Positions 44,434 to 53,759 are shown, counted from the first letter of the stretch. The stretch: DNA of 64,000 nt from Pseudomonas taeanensis MS-3 (GCF_000498575.2 NZ_AWSQ01000001.1:849914-913913), one strand, 5' to 3'. The notes: generated by a model not told the origin, from the sequence alone. Numbers and translations are program-made.

Positions 44434-44925
44434 ATGCCCATTCTTCGCTACCTCATTGTCTCCCTCGCTTCTGCTCTGGTGGCCACTTATGTGGTCCTTT
44501 GGTATGCCTCTCCTGCGCCTATTGGACAATCTCATGTCGTGACTGTGCCCCCACTAACAGTGCAGGAACATCAGGGCGACTTACGGATCTGGGGGAGTTG
44601 GAAGACAGTGGCGGGCTATGACCAACCCGGCAAGAACGCTATCGAAATCCGCTGCAATGCAGCGAAGAAAGCGTGCAGTGAGGCCTATGCCAATATGCTG
44701 CATCACGACGAGGGCGAAGATATCACTGCTCAGGTATTCAACTACGAAGTAGTGGAGTGGACTGAGTCGTTACTGCACGCCGTAGCCAAAGGCGCTATGG
44801 TGGAGTGCATCGACCGCAGTCTCTACGTAAGTCTCACCGACAAAACAGCCAGTCTTGAATGGACGCCTCAAGAAGGCCGTGAGGGCGATACGGACGCCGC
44901 AGTGTTAGTGGGCGATCCTCTATGA
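44434..44925 (+). CDS. Membrane-anchored hypothetical protein
   Basis: 163 residues. Residues 3-23 (ILRYLIVSLASALVATYVVLW) are one N-terminal membrane segment; the rest is exported: WGSWKTVAGYDQPGKNAIEIRC, KKACSEAYANML and a C-terminal DAAVLVGDPL. Two cysteine-containing stretches could form a disulfide. AAAGGAACTCGACC is the RBS. A truncated paralogue lies at 659-1087. No function can be named. Confidence 0.7.
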   Translation: MPILRYLIVSLASALVATYVVLWYASPAPIGQSHVVTVPPLTVQEHQGDLRIWGSWKTVAGYDQPGKNAIEIRCNAAKKACSEAYANMLHHDEGEDITAQVFNYEVVEWTESLLHAVAKGAMVECIDRSLYVSLTDKTASLEWTPQEGREGDTDAAVLVGDPL

Positions 44926-45572
44926 TCAGCTCTACCCTTGCCAAGAATGCCGGCGTGAGAAGCCTCTTTGCAGTGATTGCGAGGCATGACGGGTGAGCTA
45001 TCCTGCCGGCAAGCCGTCCACAGTCCATGGACAGTCGACGGAGGCTGTAATGATGAAAGGCCAAGACATACTGTTAATTCTTAAGCTGGTTAACCATGGC
45101 TCGTGATGAGACGGGCTCACCATAAGCAGCGTCGCGCACACGAAGTTTGGTTAAGTCGCAGGCTCGAAGCTTGCTGTCGATCGGCAGATCGAAGAGAGCC
45201 AGATCCCGGGTTCTTTCTGCAATTTGCAGCCTTACTCGGATTGCCGAGGTATCTCTCAGTCGTAGCGGGGGTTTCTGCCCGACCAATTTTCCTTTGTTCC
45301 AGAGCTGACGGCTGCAGGTAGCGATGATGTTCATGGCAAGTCCTCCACGTGTGGAAGGACAAGGATGGTTAGCCAGAGCAGTGGTCGCTAACCTGCCGAA
45401 GCAGTCATCGGGTACCCAAGAAATCGGCGACGTTAACTCATCAATTTCTGCCGTATCAGTTTCGTTTGGAAAGCCTGGGCCGATTCATTGACCGGACAAA
45501 CCTGGGGCAATGTCTAAAATTCATTGACGGCGATGTTTCGAGCGCGGCCGATTTGAGGGAAGCTGGAGCGCT
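44926..45572. other. Gap holding only an integrase fragment
   Basis: Apart from the truncated integrase reading frame at 45074-45334, no gene, repeat or RNA was recognised in this interval. Confidence 0.4.
45074..45334 (-). pseudogene. N-terminal fragment of a tyrosine-recombinase (integrase)
   Basis: 86 residues: LWNKGKLVGQKPPLRLRDTS, then IRVRLQIAERTRDLALFDLP, IDSKLRACDLTKLRVRD. This is the well-conserved start of a widespread single-integrase family, in which the arginine of RACDL lies near the beginning. The product stops after MVNQLKN, where intact relatives go on with the catalytic H-x-x-R and Tyr. It keeps a good RBS (GGAGGACTTGCC) but cannot recombine. It marks the remains of another element. 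Confidence 0.7.
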
Positions 45573-45839
45573 TCACTCAAGCTCCGATAACTCAAAGTGG
45601 ATTCGCTCAAGCAAATCGCTCGGCGGGACTCCGGCCTGAACATAGGCATAGGCAAGAAGGGTAACCGGATGGACTCCCAACACTGTCGCGATGTCGTCGA
45701 TCTTCTCAATAGATGGTGATTTCATCCCTCGCTCAACGTCACTCACATAAGACTGACTCGGCCCTAGCCCCTCTTGTGGCACCGCACGAGAAATCCTGAT
45801 CTTTCGAATCGCAATTCCAACCGCCGCCCTGAGATCCAT
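45573..45839 (-). CDS. Xre-family transcriptional regulator
   Basis: 88 residues from MDLRAAVGIAIRKIRI. A Cro/C1-type helix-turn-helix is present: GPSQSYVSDVERGMKSPS, then IDDIATVLGVHPVTLL. It is divergent from the gene at 45922, with an 82 bp gap that contains palindromic TATACTCGTTAGAGTAT (45889-45905), a likely operator. It probably controls the 45922-47743 gene set. Confidence 0.75.
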   Translation of the reverse strand: MDLRAAVGIAIRKIRISRAVPQEGLGPSQSYVSDVERGMKSPSIEKIDDIATVLGVHPVTLLAYAYVQAGVPPSDLLERIHFELSELE

Positions 45840-45888
45840 TTGCCACTCTCGCAAAAGGAATCATGAAGCCGTTCGAGCGTGTAAAGGG

Positions 45889-45905
45889 CTATACTCGTTA
45901 GAGTA
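45889..45905. promoter_or_regulatory. Candidate operator of the Xre regulator
   Basis: ATACTC GTTA GAGTAT is a perfect 6-bp-arm inverted repeat in the gap between the divergent regulator and the 45922 gene, 17 bp from the start of the latter. Confidence 0.5.
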
Positions 45906-45921
45906 TGTTTCGAGGTATTTT

Positions 45922-46359
45922 ATGTTTTTAACTCACAAGCAGGCAGAGGTTGACCTTGGATCCCTATTCGGTAGCGAACATCGAATGTGGAAATCCGTAG
46001 AGCACACAATTCACCAGCCTTGGTTTTATGTGCGGCTGGTTGAGTGCGGAGGAGACATCGAGCTGAGCAGGATGTTGCTCGTGTCGGATGCTCAATCATT
46101 ACAAAACGTGTTGGCGTGTCAGAACCAAATTTGTCGGGTCGCGGACGTGATGTTAGTGACCCCAGATCACGTGAATGGCACCAGTGCCTGGCAGATGCAA
46201 AAGCTATTGCGTGCAGAACGCCATGTTCAAGATACCTCGGTAGCATATGCCTACGTCGTAGATAACCTTGCTCAATATGTGACAGGAAATCCCTCTGCAC
46301 GGAACGGTGCAGTGTGCGAGGTTATATACGCGGCGGGACTGTCTTGTCCGGCACCTTAG
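45922..46359 (+). CDS. Hypothetical protein, first gene of a HAD/IMPase-like set
   Basis: 145 residues: MFLTHKQAEVDLGSLFGSEH, WKSVEHTIHQPWFYVRLVECGGDI, LVTPDHVNGTSAW and AYAYVVDNLAQYVTG. No family was recognised and no signal or membrane segment is present. It is 2 bp from the next ATG, so the genes form one operon. It is next to a divergent regulator gene with a candidate operator. Confidence 0.65.
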   Translation: MFLTHKQAEVDLGSLFGSEHRMWKSVEHTIHQPWFYVRLVECGGDIELSRMLLVSDAQSLQNVLACQNQICRVADVMLVTPDHVNGTSAWQMQKLLRAERHVQDTSVAYAYVVDNLAQYVTGNPSARNGAVCEVIYAAGLSCPAP

Positions 46360-46361
46360 TC

Positions 46362-46922
46362 ATGAAAACTTTGATTCTCGACGCCTTCGGCACCTTGATT
46401 GAAAAGAGGCCGCGCCGCACAAATCCTTACACTAGCCTTGCTGATGCGGCAGGCGTAGAGATGCGGCTTCCGTTCCTTACCCGCAATGAACCCATTAGTG
46501 TTTTAGCAAATGAGCTTAATGTGGGGTTTTTAGCCCCATATCTAGAGCGCCAGATTAAGACTGAAATAGACAGCTTTCTTCTTTACTCCGACGTGCAGCG
46601 GACGCTGCTCGAGTGGCGCGGCCTGGGATTTCAGATCGCTGTGTGCAGCAACCTCGCTTTCGAATATTGCTCCGCCGTGCGGGGCCTCTTGCCTATGGTC
46701 AACCATTTCATTTTCAGCTGTGAAATTGGCGCGGCCAAGCCAGACCCTGAAATCTACGCAACCACCTGCCGAGTTTTGAAATGCCGGCCTCGCGATGCAC
46801 TGTTTATCGGAGACAGCAAACGTGCCGATTACGATGGCCCTAGAGCTTTCGGAATTAAGGCACGTCTAATCAACAGAGGACAAGGAGAGCTCTTAGCTCA
46901 TTGCTTCCCAGGCAACTGCTAA
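46362..46922 (+). CDS. HAD-superfamily hydrolase
   Basis: 186 residues from MKTLILDAFGTLIEKRP. HAD motif I is LDAFGTL with the nucleophile Asp (DxFGT type), motif II is VCSNLA, motif III the KPD of GAAKPDPEIY, and motif IV FIGDSKRADYDG. It should be a phosphatase with a small alpha-helical cap; the substrate is unknown. It ends 18 bp before the IMPase-like gene. Confidence 0.8.
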   Translation: MKTLILDAFGTLIEKRPRRTNPYTSLADAAGVEMRLPFLTRNEPISVLANELNVGFLAPYLERQIKTEIDSFLLYSDVQRTLLEWRGLGFQIAVCSNLAFEYCSAVRGLLPMVNHFIFSCEIGAAKPDPEIYATTCRVLKCRPRDALFIGDSKRADYDGPRAFGIKARLINRGQGELLAHCFPGNC

Positions 46923-46940
46923 TACACCACTGCGAATCGT

Positions 46941-47743
46941 ATGAACTACATGGAAACGCTTGATCGTGTTATCGAAGAGGTGCTCGACGCTGGAAAGTTG
47001 CTTATCGCCGAATGCGAGCGCCCATTGGGTCCATGGGGGGCAGGCGACAAGGCAGCGGTCGACATCGAGATCGAAGAGCGGCTACGTGTCGCGCTACTAG
47101 AAATTAATCAATGCGACTTTTGGGGCGAAGAGACCGAGGCTAGCCTGAGTCGTGCCAAATACTGCTGGGTGGTGGACCCTAATGATGGAACAACCGACTT
47201 CTTGAATGGACTCAAGGGCTCTGCAATATCTGTTGCTCTGCTTAGAAATGAAGTCCCCATCCTTGGCGTCGTTTATGCACCTGTGACGGTTGAGGGCCCT
47301 CCTGACTGTATCGCCTGGACTGAGGGACTTAGGGGCATTCGCCATAACGCAGAACTCCTTCAAACCAACCTTCGCGGTGTTGAGCTAGACGCTCGCGGCA
47401 AGGTCATGGTGAGCACCGCCGCCATTCGTAAACAAGAAATCAACGCTGAACTCTGCGCACCTGCTGTTTTTCATCCTATGCCGAGCATTGCTTATCGCCT
47501 TGCAAGGGTTGCAGCGGGGGACGCAGTTGCAGCGGTGTCAGTAGTTCCCGTCTCCGCCCACGATGTAGCGGCAGGGCATGCAATTCTAAAAGGAGCTGGG
47601 GAATGCTATTAGACCAAGATGGAGTCGAAATTACGCGCTACGCAGAAGCCAGTCTTGAGGCCGTGAGTAACCGCGTTTTTGGAGGGGCGTCACTTGCATG
47701 TATCATACCTGCCAGCCGCAATTGGGAGAGAGTATTTCAATGA
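46941..47743 (+). pseudogene. IMPase/CysQ-like phosphatase with a late frameshift
   Basis: Residues to 223 (46941-47612) contain WGEETE, the metal site WVVDPNDGTTDFLNGLKGS and the second site SAHDVAAGHAILKGAG. This is the FIG family of inositol monophosphatase, 3'(2'),5'-bisphosphate nucleotidase and fructose-1,6-bisphosphatase-like enzymes. After GAG the frame ends with ECY-stop. The expected C-terminus (MLLDQDGVEITRYAEASL to the TGA at 47741) is in the next frame from ATG 47603. One base is missing or added near GGGGAA. The catalytic site is complete, so some activity may remain; it could also be a genuine pseudogene or sequence error. Confidence 0.6.
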
Positions 47744-47860
47744 GCGGAATCCGTGGCCCGTGATCTCGCAAACGTAAGGCCGGGATGTCTATCGGAGCGG
47801 GGGTAGTCCGAACTGGAGATTGAGTTTTATTTGTAAATTAATTTGCGCTGATGCAGTCAT

Positions 47861-48274
47861 TTAATCTTGTAGTTCGATATCGGCTATGTCAGTCATGACC
47901 AGCAAGGGATCAATATTAAGTCGCTGCAATGCGATAAACACATCTCGGTTCATAACGATATGAGCATCAATTATCTGGTTTGCCTTGCGCAACTCGAGTT
48001 CTAAATATGTAATACGATCTTCAAGTGAGCGTCTATATTTAGACTTGCCTGCGCATGAATTTAATATCGACTCACGCTTAGATATTCGAGCTTGCTGATA
48101 AAGATCGTATATTAATTTATCCCGCCAGAGTGTAACCTTGCTTTTTTTAGTAAGTTCTTCCAGCCTACGCCATGTGGGTAAATCAAACTTACTCGGTGTC
48201 GAAATAATAGTATTAAGGTAATCAGTGGCAATTTCATGCCATTGGTCATTTTTGCACATGTTTAATAGCCTCAA
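47861..48274 (-). CDS. TnpC/GmtX-like small coiled-coil protein of the recombinase block
   Basis: 137 residues: a helix-turn-helix-like start (LPTWRRLEELTKKSKVTLWRDKL) and a coiled coil (LEDRITYLELELRKANQIIDAHI). It is the last gene of the block and overlaps the 838-residue recombinase by 29 bp. Tn554 has a similar small third gene (TnpC), and gamma-mobile-trio elements have a small GmtX; I cannot say which it is closer to. Probably a DNA-binding accessory factor. Confidence 0.55.
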   Translation of the reverse strand: MRLLNMCKNDQWHEIATDYLNTIISTPSKFDLPTWRRLEELTKKSKVTLWRDKLIYDLYQQARISKRESILNSCAGKSKYRRSLEDRITYLELELRKANQIIDAHIVMNRDVFIALQRLNIDPLLVMTDIADIELQD

Positions 48275-50762
48275 AAACCTTAATTGTTTCAGTTTGACTA
48301 GAAATTGGTGTCTCGTTATAGGCGCGAAGAGCTGCCCGGCACCCGCTAATTACTTTGATAACATGAAGTAAATGTTGGTCAAGTGTTTGGTTGTCATCTA
48401 GTTCTTCAAAAAATGAACTCTTTAGAGATTCATATCTTGGCTCTAAAGAATATAGCGTTGATTGATAGTTGCTGAGGGTGTTTTGGATGTTTTCTCTTGC
48501 GGCGAGATCAGTTGGGTCTATATGAAAATTGGAACACCCTGAGTCACCTCCAAAGCCCTTCAAACACATAAGCCCTTTAGTGCATGGCATGATAGTTAGG
48601 TCCCTAGAGCAATATCCCCATGGGCTAAAGTGCAGAATGGCTGTCTTGCTATCAATATAGTCATTTATTTCTGCTTCAGTAAAATCTTTATCGCGCATTG
48701 CTGTCACTCTTCTACCGAGCCAATCTGGTGGCGGGGAAGGGCTCGAGTACATTGTCTTGCTTCTTATATATTCAGCCCGCTCTTTCGGTGTCCGATGATC
48801 ATAGTTTCGAATTTGTTGAGTGCTTCGCCCCATCCACAAGTTGGTTAACATTTCACTTTGACCACTACGTAACATGGCTGTGGTCAGCCAATGTCTTATT
48901 TGGTGATGGGTGAGATTGTAAATTTGTAATTTATTGTCACGAATATTATGTCTTTGGAAAACGCTTGTTTTTCCGCCCTTAGTGGAAAGCCAATTATATA
49001 TGTCTGAAAGAAACAGAGGTCTTGGCAATATGCCATTTGATTTTGTTGTGCTGTTTAATTGGTCATCAAAAAACACTATGAGATGTTTGCTTAGAGGTAG
49101 GATTGTTTCAAAAGATCGTGAGGAAATTTTATGTGAGAAACTACCTGTGGTTATGTTTTCAGCGTCACAGTTTTCTTTGTAGTGTCGCGATAAATATGAT
49201 GCATACTCCGTGGATAGTTGATTTATCCAGCTATCATAGTTTACAAGCATGCCTGCGTTATTGGCTTTTTTAGCTTTTAAAACCAAACACTTCTCGGTGG
49301 CCCATGAGCAAAAGAGCTCTCTAGTTGCAATACAAATTTCGCCTAAAGAGACTTCTGCTTCATGTAGTTGCCATAGATTTTCACATGTATACCGTAGTAT
49401 TTCAGCAACTGAGGAACAACTCATACAGCTACCTTTCGGGAGCCCCGCTATACGACCTAGATGCTTTATGCCTGTTTTTTTCTTTAGGTTTAAATCTAGC
49501 TCATTAAAGATAGAATGTATGTCGGCGTTGGAGCGCAATAGTTTTGAGATTCTCTGTAGAAGTTTATAAAGCTTGATTGCTCGCGTTGACGGAGGCAATA
49601 CCGAGTGCCTGCCGTATCTCGATTTACTGATAAAAGATTTTCTGGATACGTCGAAATTTTCGCAAATTAGATCTAGGTAGCATAGATTGGTTGAATCAAT
49701 TCCTGCATCATGGAGAGTATTGAGAGTTTTTGGTGAGAGCGTATTTTTTGACTCAATGAGTTTTGATACAAAGTCGAAACCGTTGTTTTCAATCTCAAGG
49801 GCGCGCTGTCGTGCGGGTTCACATTTTTCAAGTAGATAGTAATACGCTTCTTTTACAGGTGTGTGCCATATTTCAGGGATCGGCATTGCAAGTGGATCGG
49901 CACCTTTTTCTACAAAATTGCGTATTATTCCAGTGTTTGAGCGCTCATCAAAGTCGTATGCAAATATTGGTAGTCTTGCTAATTCGCCAGACCTCAGTCC
50001 TAAAGAAAAGCTGAAAGTGTGAACGTTTATAAGGATAGAGTCCGAGCTCTCTTCGCCGTCAGTGGTTTTTTCAAGTGTCAGTTTGGCTTTAAGTGCACCA
50101 ATTGCTTCCTCTAGTCCGGTTGGATATTTACCTCCTTGATGGTTTATGTCCTTTAGCCTTTCTTCCTCTCTCTCACGCTCGGGGTTTTTCAGGCCATGAC
50201 TCCAACTTGAGCGGTTATCCACGAAATATAATAAGTCATTGTCACAGAACGTCTTTATTGTTCTGAGGTATTTGTGGGTTGCTTTTAGGTCGTTAGCGCG
50301 ATGGTAGCGTGACGTTGTCTTTCGATAAGTTTCTGTGACTTCAGTTAATGCTACTAGTAAATCAGAATGCGTAACGTGACTCCAGCGAGATATGCTGTTT
50401 CCCAGAACTCGATAAAGTATCTTAAATGATAATATCCTTCCAGTTAGTAACTCTATACTAGCCTTGCTGGATATCATTTCAGTAACATAGCAGCGGAGAA
50501 GATCTCCAACGTCGCCAGAAATAGGGTTGCCATTTGAATGATAAAGACGGTGCTGATCGTTCTTGGATTTAACTAGGCAGTTGAAATTTACGCTTGCTCC
50601 TTTGTAAGTCCATTTGGGGGCATCCCACGCACAAATAACTATGCCTTTTGAGAAAAGAATTTCAAATTGCATTTTCCGATTCTGTAATTCTTTTTGAAAT
50701 GCGATGTTTGAATGTGAAGTAATAAATTCAGGTTTGCTCATTCGCCTCACCTTGTGCCGCAA
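48246..50762 (-). CDS. Large tyrosine recombinase (third of the block)
   Basis: 838 residues. The catalytic core is FSFSLGLRSGELARLP (first Arg), LTHHQIRHWLTTAML (H-x-x-R) and WMGRSTQQIRNYDH (Tyr). The C-terminus has a Cys cluster MPCTKGLMCLKGFGGDSGC, a likely zinc site. Long N-terminal extension of 230 residues. Start at MRHKV; 35 bp overlap with the preceding gene. It resembles the large partner of multi-recombinase elements (TnpB of Tn554, GmtZ). Composition is strongly AT-rich compared with the core. Confidence 0.8.
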   Translation of the reverse strand: MRHKVRRMSKPEFITSHSNIAFQKELQNRKMQFEILFSKGIVICAWDAPKWTYKGASVNFNCLVKSKNDQHRLYHSNGNPISGDVGDLLRCYVTEMISSKASIELLTGRILSFKILYRVLGNSISRWSHVTHSDLLVALTEVTETYRKTTSRYHRANDLKATHKYLRTIKTFCDNDLLYFVDNRSSWSHGLKNPEREREEERLKDINHQGGKYPTGLEEAIGALKAKLTLEKTTDGEESSDSILINVHTFSFSLGLRSGELARLPIFAYDFDERSNTGIIRNFVEKGADPLAMPIPEIWHTPVKEAYYYLLEKCEPARQRALEIENNGFDFVSKLIESKNTLSPKTLNTLHDAGIDSTNLCYLDLICENFDVSRKSFISKSRYGRHSVLPPSTRAIKLYKLLQRISKLLRSNADIHSIFNELDLNLKKKTGIKHLGRIAGLPKGSCMSCSSVAEILRYTCENLWQLHEAEVSLGEICIATRELFCSWATEKCLVLKAKKANNAGMLVNYDSWINQLSTEYASYLSRHYKENCDAENITTGSFSHKISSRSFETILPLSKHLIVFFDDQLNSTTKSNGILPRPLFLSDIYNWLSTKGGKTSVFQRHNIRDNKLQIYNLTHHQIRHWLTTAMLRSGQSEMLTNLWMGRSTQQIRNYDHRTPKERAEYIRSKTMYSSPSPPPDWLGRRVTAMRDKDFTEAEINDYIDSKTAILHFSPWGYCSRDLTIMPCTKGLMCLKGFGGDSGCSNFHIDPTDLAARENIQNTLSNYQSTLYSLEPRYESLKSSFFEELDDNQTLDQHLLHVIKVISGCRAALRAYNETPISSQTETIKVFEAIKHVQK

Positions 50763-52347
50763 TGCATCCGCGGGCCATGCTAATTGCCAGACGTAGCTGA
50801 TCCTTTAAGGGGCCTGACGAGTTTTCGGATATTGAGTCACTGATTTTTATGATATTAGACAGTGCTTTGTGGTGGTTGGCATTTTTATACGGACGAAATT
50901 TAGGGCATGCGTAGCATGTGACAGTAGGGTGGGCCTCGCAGGGGGACTGTTTTTCGCAAAGTCCGAGTGAGTCGATTTCTGTTAATCTTATATCGTTTTG
51001 ATCAGGACTTTTTTCCTCGGCAAAACGGCCATGCCATGCAGAAACCATCATACGAATTTCTGTGCTTGATCCGGTGGCTAAATTGACAAAGTCAATTAAA
51101 TCCCTGCTGAATTTGAAATAGTGTTTTACAGAACTAATGCTCGTGTGATCCAGAGCATATGCTACGTCCTCTGGACTGTAACCTTGTAACACCATGCTTG
51201 TCGCTTTTGTCCTTCTAAATCGATAAGCCCCGATTCTGAGTAGCCCAGACTCTCCAGTGCGCGACAGGACAGGGATATTAAGTATGTTAGTTAAGTTTTG
51301 TATTGATGAGGAAATGCTTGAGTTGATTCTATGGTAAGTATAATTGTGCAAATCACTTCTTTTGTATAACAAATGAGATAGTTGCGTAAGATCTTGTTTT
51401 GGAAAAATCGGCCTCGCTGGTGGAATGAATTCTCTGCCATCTGTATCGCATGCTTCCAACAGCTTTTCATCTAATCTTTCGAACGTTGTTTTGTTGTTTT
51501 CTATAAGCGCTTTAATTTCCCTAGCAAGCTCATCAGAAAGTGACCTTTCCGTATAATTGTTTTTTGCTCTTCTGAGACCACTTCTTTTGAAGCCTTTAAC
51601 TCTAGGGGCTTTTAGATAGTTGCCTCTAATATCGGAAATAAAATCCTCTTCCCGTAGAAGAGCTAGCTGAATAGGTCGCAGGGCAAGATCGCGACAGAGC
51701 AATATTAATACTCTGTCTTCGAGCGATACTTCATCTTCAAATATTGCTTGGGTTATAGTTAGGATTTCTTGTTGGTTATAAGGGCCGTAAAAAGGATCTA
51801 GCATTGTTGAGTGGAATATTTTCGAGCGGTTATTTCTTTTTGGATAGATCGTCGATGTTATTCGCCAGAGCGTGTGTTCGCTAAATCCCCAGAGTTCTTC
51901 CTCTACGCAGAAATTAGTAAAGTTTAGGATGCATGAGTGAAGTGCCTCGTTTTCTTCAGCTGACTTACGAGCCTCTAATTCCAGCCAAAGTGTCAGAGTC
52001 TTTGAAGCCGCACGTTCACTGAGCTTTAAGCTAATATCTAATTTTGAAATTAAAGTTATGAACAAGCCTAGCCCGTGCATATTTGTTTTAACTTTCACTT
52101 CATCAAGGATGAAAGAGCGAACGCTAAGTTCAATCATTGGGTGTTCATTGAAGTGATTCCCCCAATTTAAATACCTATTACCATGGCCGGGGTCGTATAT
52201 AGATAATTTGTCACTCCATTTCTCCCCGTTATGAAGCTCGATTGTCGTTCCGTATTTTGAGGTGATAGTCTGGGGAACAAGTTGCGGCTCTAATTTATAA
52301 TCATCAAAAAGCTCGGGCGAGATGAGCGGGAGCCACTTATCATTCAT
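50728..52347 (-). CDS. Tyrosine recombinase (second of the block)
   Basis: 539 residues. ILLCRDLALRPIQLALL gives the first Arg. The H-x-x-R box is changed to YRFRRTKATSM, with Arg kept but the His replaced. ALDHTSISSVKHYFKF holds the late His and the Tyr. A Cys-rich tail (CEKQSPCEAHPTVTCYACP) looks like a zinc ribbon. Such a layout is known in elements where several recombinases work together. It overlaps the genes on both sides. Confidence 0.8.
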   Translation of the reverse strand: MNDKWLPLISPELFDDYKLEPQLVPQTITSKYGTTIELHNGEKWSDKLSIYDPGHGNRYLNWGNHFNEHPMIELSVRSFILDEVKVKTNMHGLGLFITLISKLDISLKLSERAASKTLTLWLELEARKSAEENEALHSCILNFTNFCVEEELWGFSEHTLWRITSTIYPKRNNRSKIFHSTMLDPFYGPYNQQEILTITQAIFEDEVSLEDRVLILLCRDLALRPIQLALLREEDFISDIRGNYLKAPRVKGFKRSGLRRAKNNYTERSLSDELAREIKALIENNKTTFERLDEKLLEACDTDGREFIPPARPIFPKQDLTQLSHLLYKRSDLHNYTYHRINSSISSSIQNLTNILNIPVLSRTGESGLLRIGAYRFRRTKATSMVLQGYSPEDVAYALDHTSISSVKHYFKFSRDLIDFVNLATGSSTEIRMMVSAWHGRFAEEKSPDQNDIRLTEIDSLGLCEKQSPCEAHPTVTCYACPKFRPYKNANHHKALSNIIKISDSISENSSGPLKDQLRLAISMARGCIAAQGEANEQT

Positions 52348-53533
52348 GATTATTTAATCGTTTTGTGTGTCTAGCCTTGGCAGCTATTGAGTCTCTCGTG
52401 TAATGCCTTGGCATTTTGCTAGTCGAGCTCCATCCTCCGGAATAAGTAATAATTTCGTTAATTTCCAAATATTTGGAAAGTCCAGGCATATCGCCTAGAT
52501 TGTTCTCTGCACTGCTTTTTAAGAGGTTAGAGCCCGTAACTCTTAACATGTGGAAGTTAAGAGGTTCTTTTTTTCTGAAAATCTGTAGATATTTTAATTC
52601 AAGTGGCTTAAGAATATTGTTGGCAGAGTTTGCTGATAGACGTTTTCCGGTTTTTGAACTGATAAATAAAGAGCGGTTAGGCTTGGCTTTTTTTAGAAGT
52701 TTTGGTCGTGAATCCTCAATGTAAATCTGGAGCCAGTGGGCCAGCTCTCTGGAAATAGGAAGCACCCTTCCATTAGTTTTAAGTGAGGCATGGTCTTTGT
52801 TTGATTTAAGGTTTTTTTCATGTGGCTTTTTTATTCTTATTGTGGGTTTTTCTGAGTCTTCGAAGTCGTCAAGTTCAAGAAGTACTAATTCTGATCTGCG
52901 CAAAAGGCATTCTATAGAGGTTATAATAATACAGTAGTTTCTTAATTTCAGTGGATCGTATTTGTAGGGGTTAGAGCTGCTGTCGGGGTGTACTATTTCT
53001 AATAGTTTATTAAGTTCTGGCTCTGGGATCGTAGGGTGTGGAATTTGGTCAAGGCTTACTTCTACCTCGTTTTTCATCAGTCTAGAAAATTGCTTTGTGA
53101 TTTTTTCAATTCTTTTGTTGTTGGCGATGTAGTCGATGTTGTTTCTGCAGTTTAAGTCGAGATAGCGTTGCATATGAAAATTTATAAAATCTAGCGTGCT
53201 TATGATTTTTCTATTGTAAGTGCCTGCTTTTACAGGTTCTCCGTCGGATCTTGTTTTGAACTTTTGCGTTAGAGATACTATCTCGTGAGAATGGAGGCCT
53301 ATGAGCTTCCTGAAGCGGGATTTCAACGAGATATTCATCTCTTCAGCCCACTCTAAGAAGTAAGTTAAATCTCTCAAATAGGCTATAGCAGTATTTGGCT
53401 TGGTTCCCGCAGACAGATGTTCAGCCCAAAGGCTGATCAGGACTGGTTGCAGTCCCGTGCGGGAGTCAATCAGCGTTTGGTAGTGCGCGCGCAGTGGAAT
53501 CTGGACTGACGTGCGAAGCAGGTAGTGGCTCAT
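52340..53533 (-). CDS. Tyrosine recombinase (first of the block)
   Basis: 397 residues. N-terminal SAM-like core-binding part (TAIAYLRDLTYFLEWAEEM) and a full catalytic domain: CLLRRSELVLLELDDFE, FHMLRVTGSNLL, YSGGWSSTSKMPRHYTRDS (Arg, H-x-x-R, Trp, Tyr). It is nearest to the radC junction, which begins 67 bp upstream of its start. It is the first gene of a four-gene minus-strand operon with overlapping ends (8, 35 and 29 bp). Confidence 0.85.
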   Translation of the reverse strand: MSHYLLRTSVQIPLRAHYQTLIDSRTGLQPVLISLWAEHLSAGTKPNTAIAYLRDLTYFLEWAEEMNISLKSRFRKLIGLHSHEIVSLTQKFKTRSDGEPVKAGTYNRKIISTLDFINFHMQRYLDLNCRNNIDYIANNKRIEKITKQFSRLMKNEVEVSLDQIPHPTIPEPELNKLLEIVHPDSSSNPYKYDPLKLRNYCIIITSIECLLRRSELVLLELDDFEDSEKPTIRIKKPHEKNLKSNKDHASLKTNGRVLPISRELAHWLQIYIEDSRPKLLKKAKPNRSLFISSKTGKRLSANSANNILKPLELKYLQIFRKKEPLNFHMLRVTGSNLLKSSAENNLGDMPGLSKYLEINEIITYSGGWSSTSKMPRHYTRDSIAAKARHTKRLNNHE

Positions 53534-53600
53534 GCAGACCCCGGCATATGATGTTTTCTGAGCAACGTTGTAACGCTCTTAGAACATAGACCATAAGACC

Positions 53601-53759
53601 CATAACCACCCCTCGGGCGTGGCTGAGCCGAGTCAGGCTGATCGAGTGCTGACGAAGCGCTTGAAGGAGGCCTTGGAGCTGGTCGATGTGCGGGTGCTCG
53701 ATCACTTTATCGTCGGCGATGGTGAGCCGCTGTCGATGGCCGAGTATGGCTGGTTGTAA
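53601..53759 (+). pseudogene. radC: 3' fragment of radC, cut by the inserted element
   Basis: Starts at [15 protein letters not shown], the JAMM motif of RadC, and reads through [20 protein letters not shown] to [12 protein letters not shown]. 52 residues of about 224 are left. The 5' portion is not to the left within the window. Upstream of 53601 homology ends. The radC gene is thus split or lost. Confidence 0.88.
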
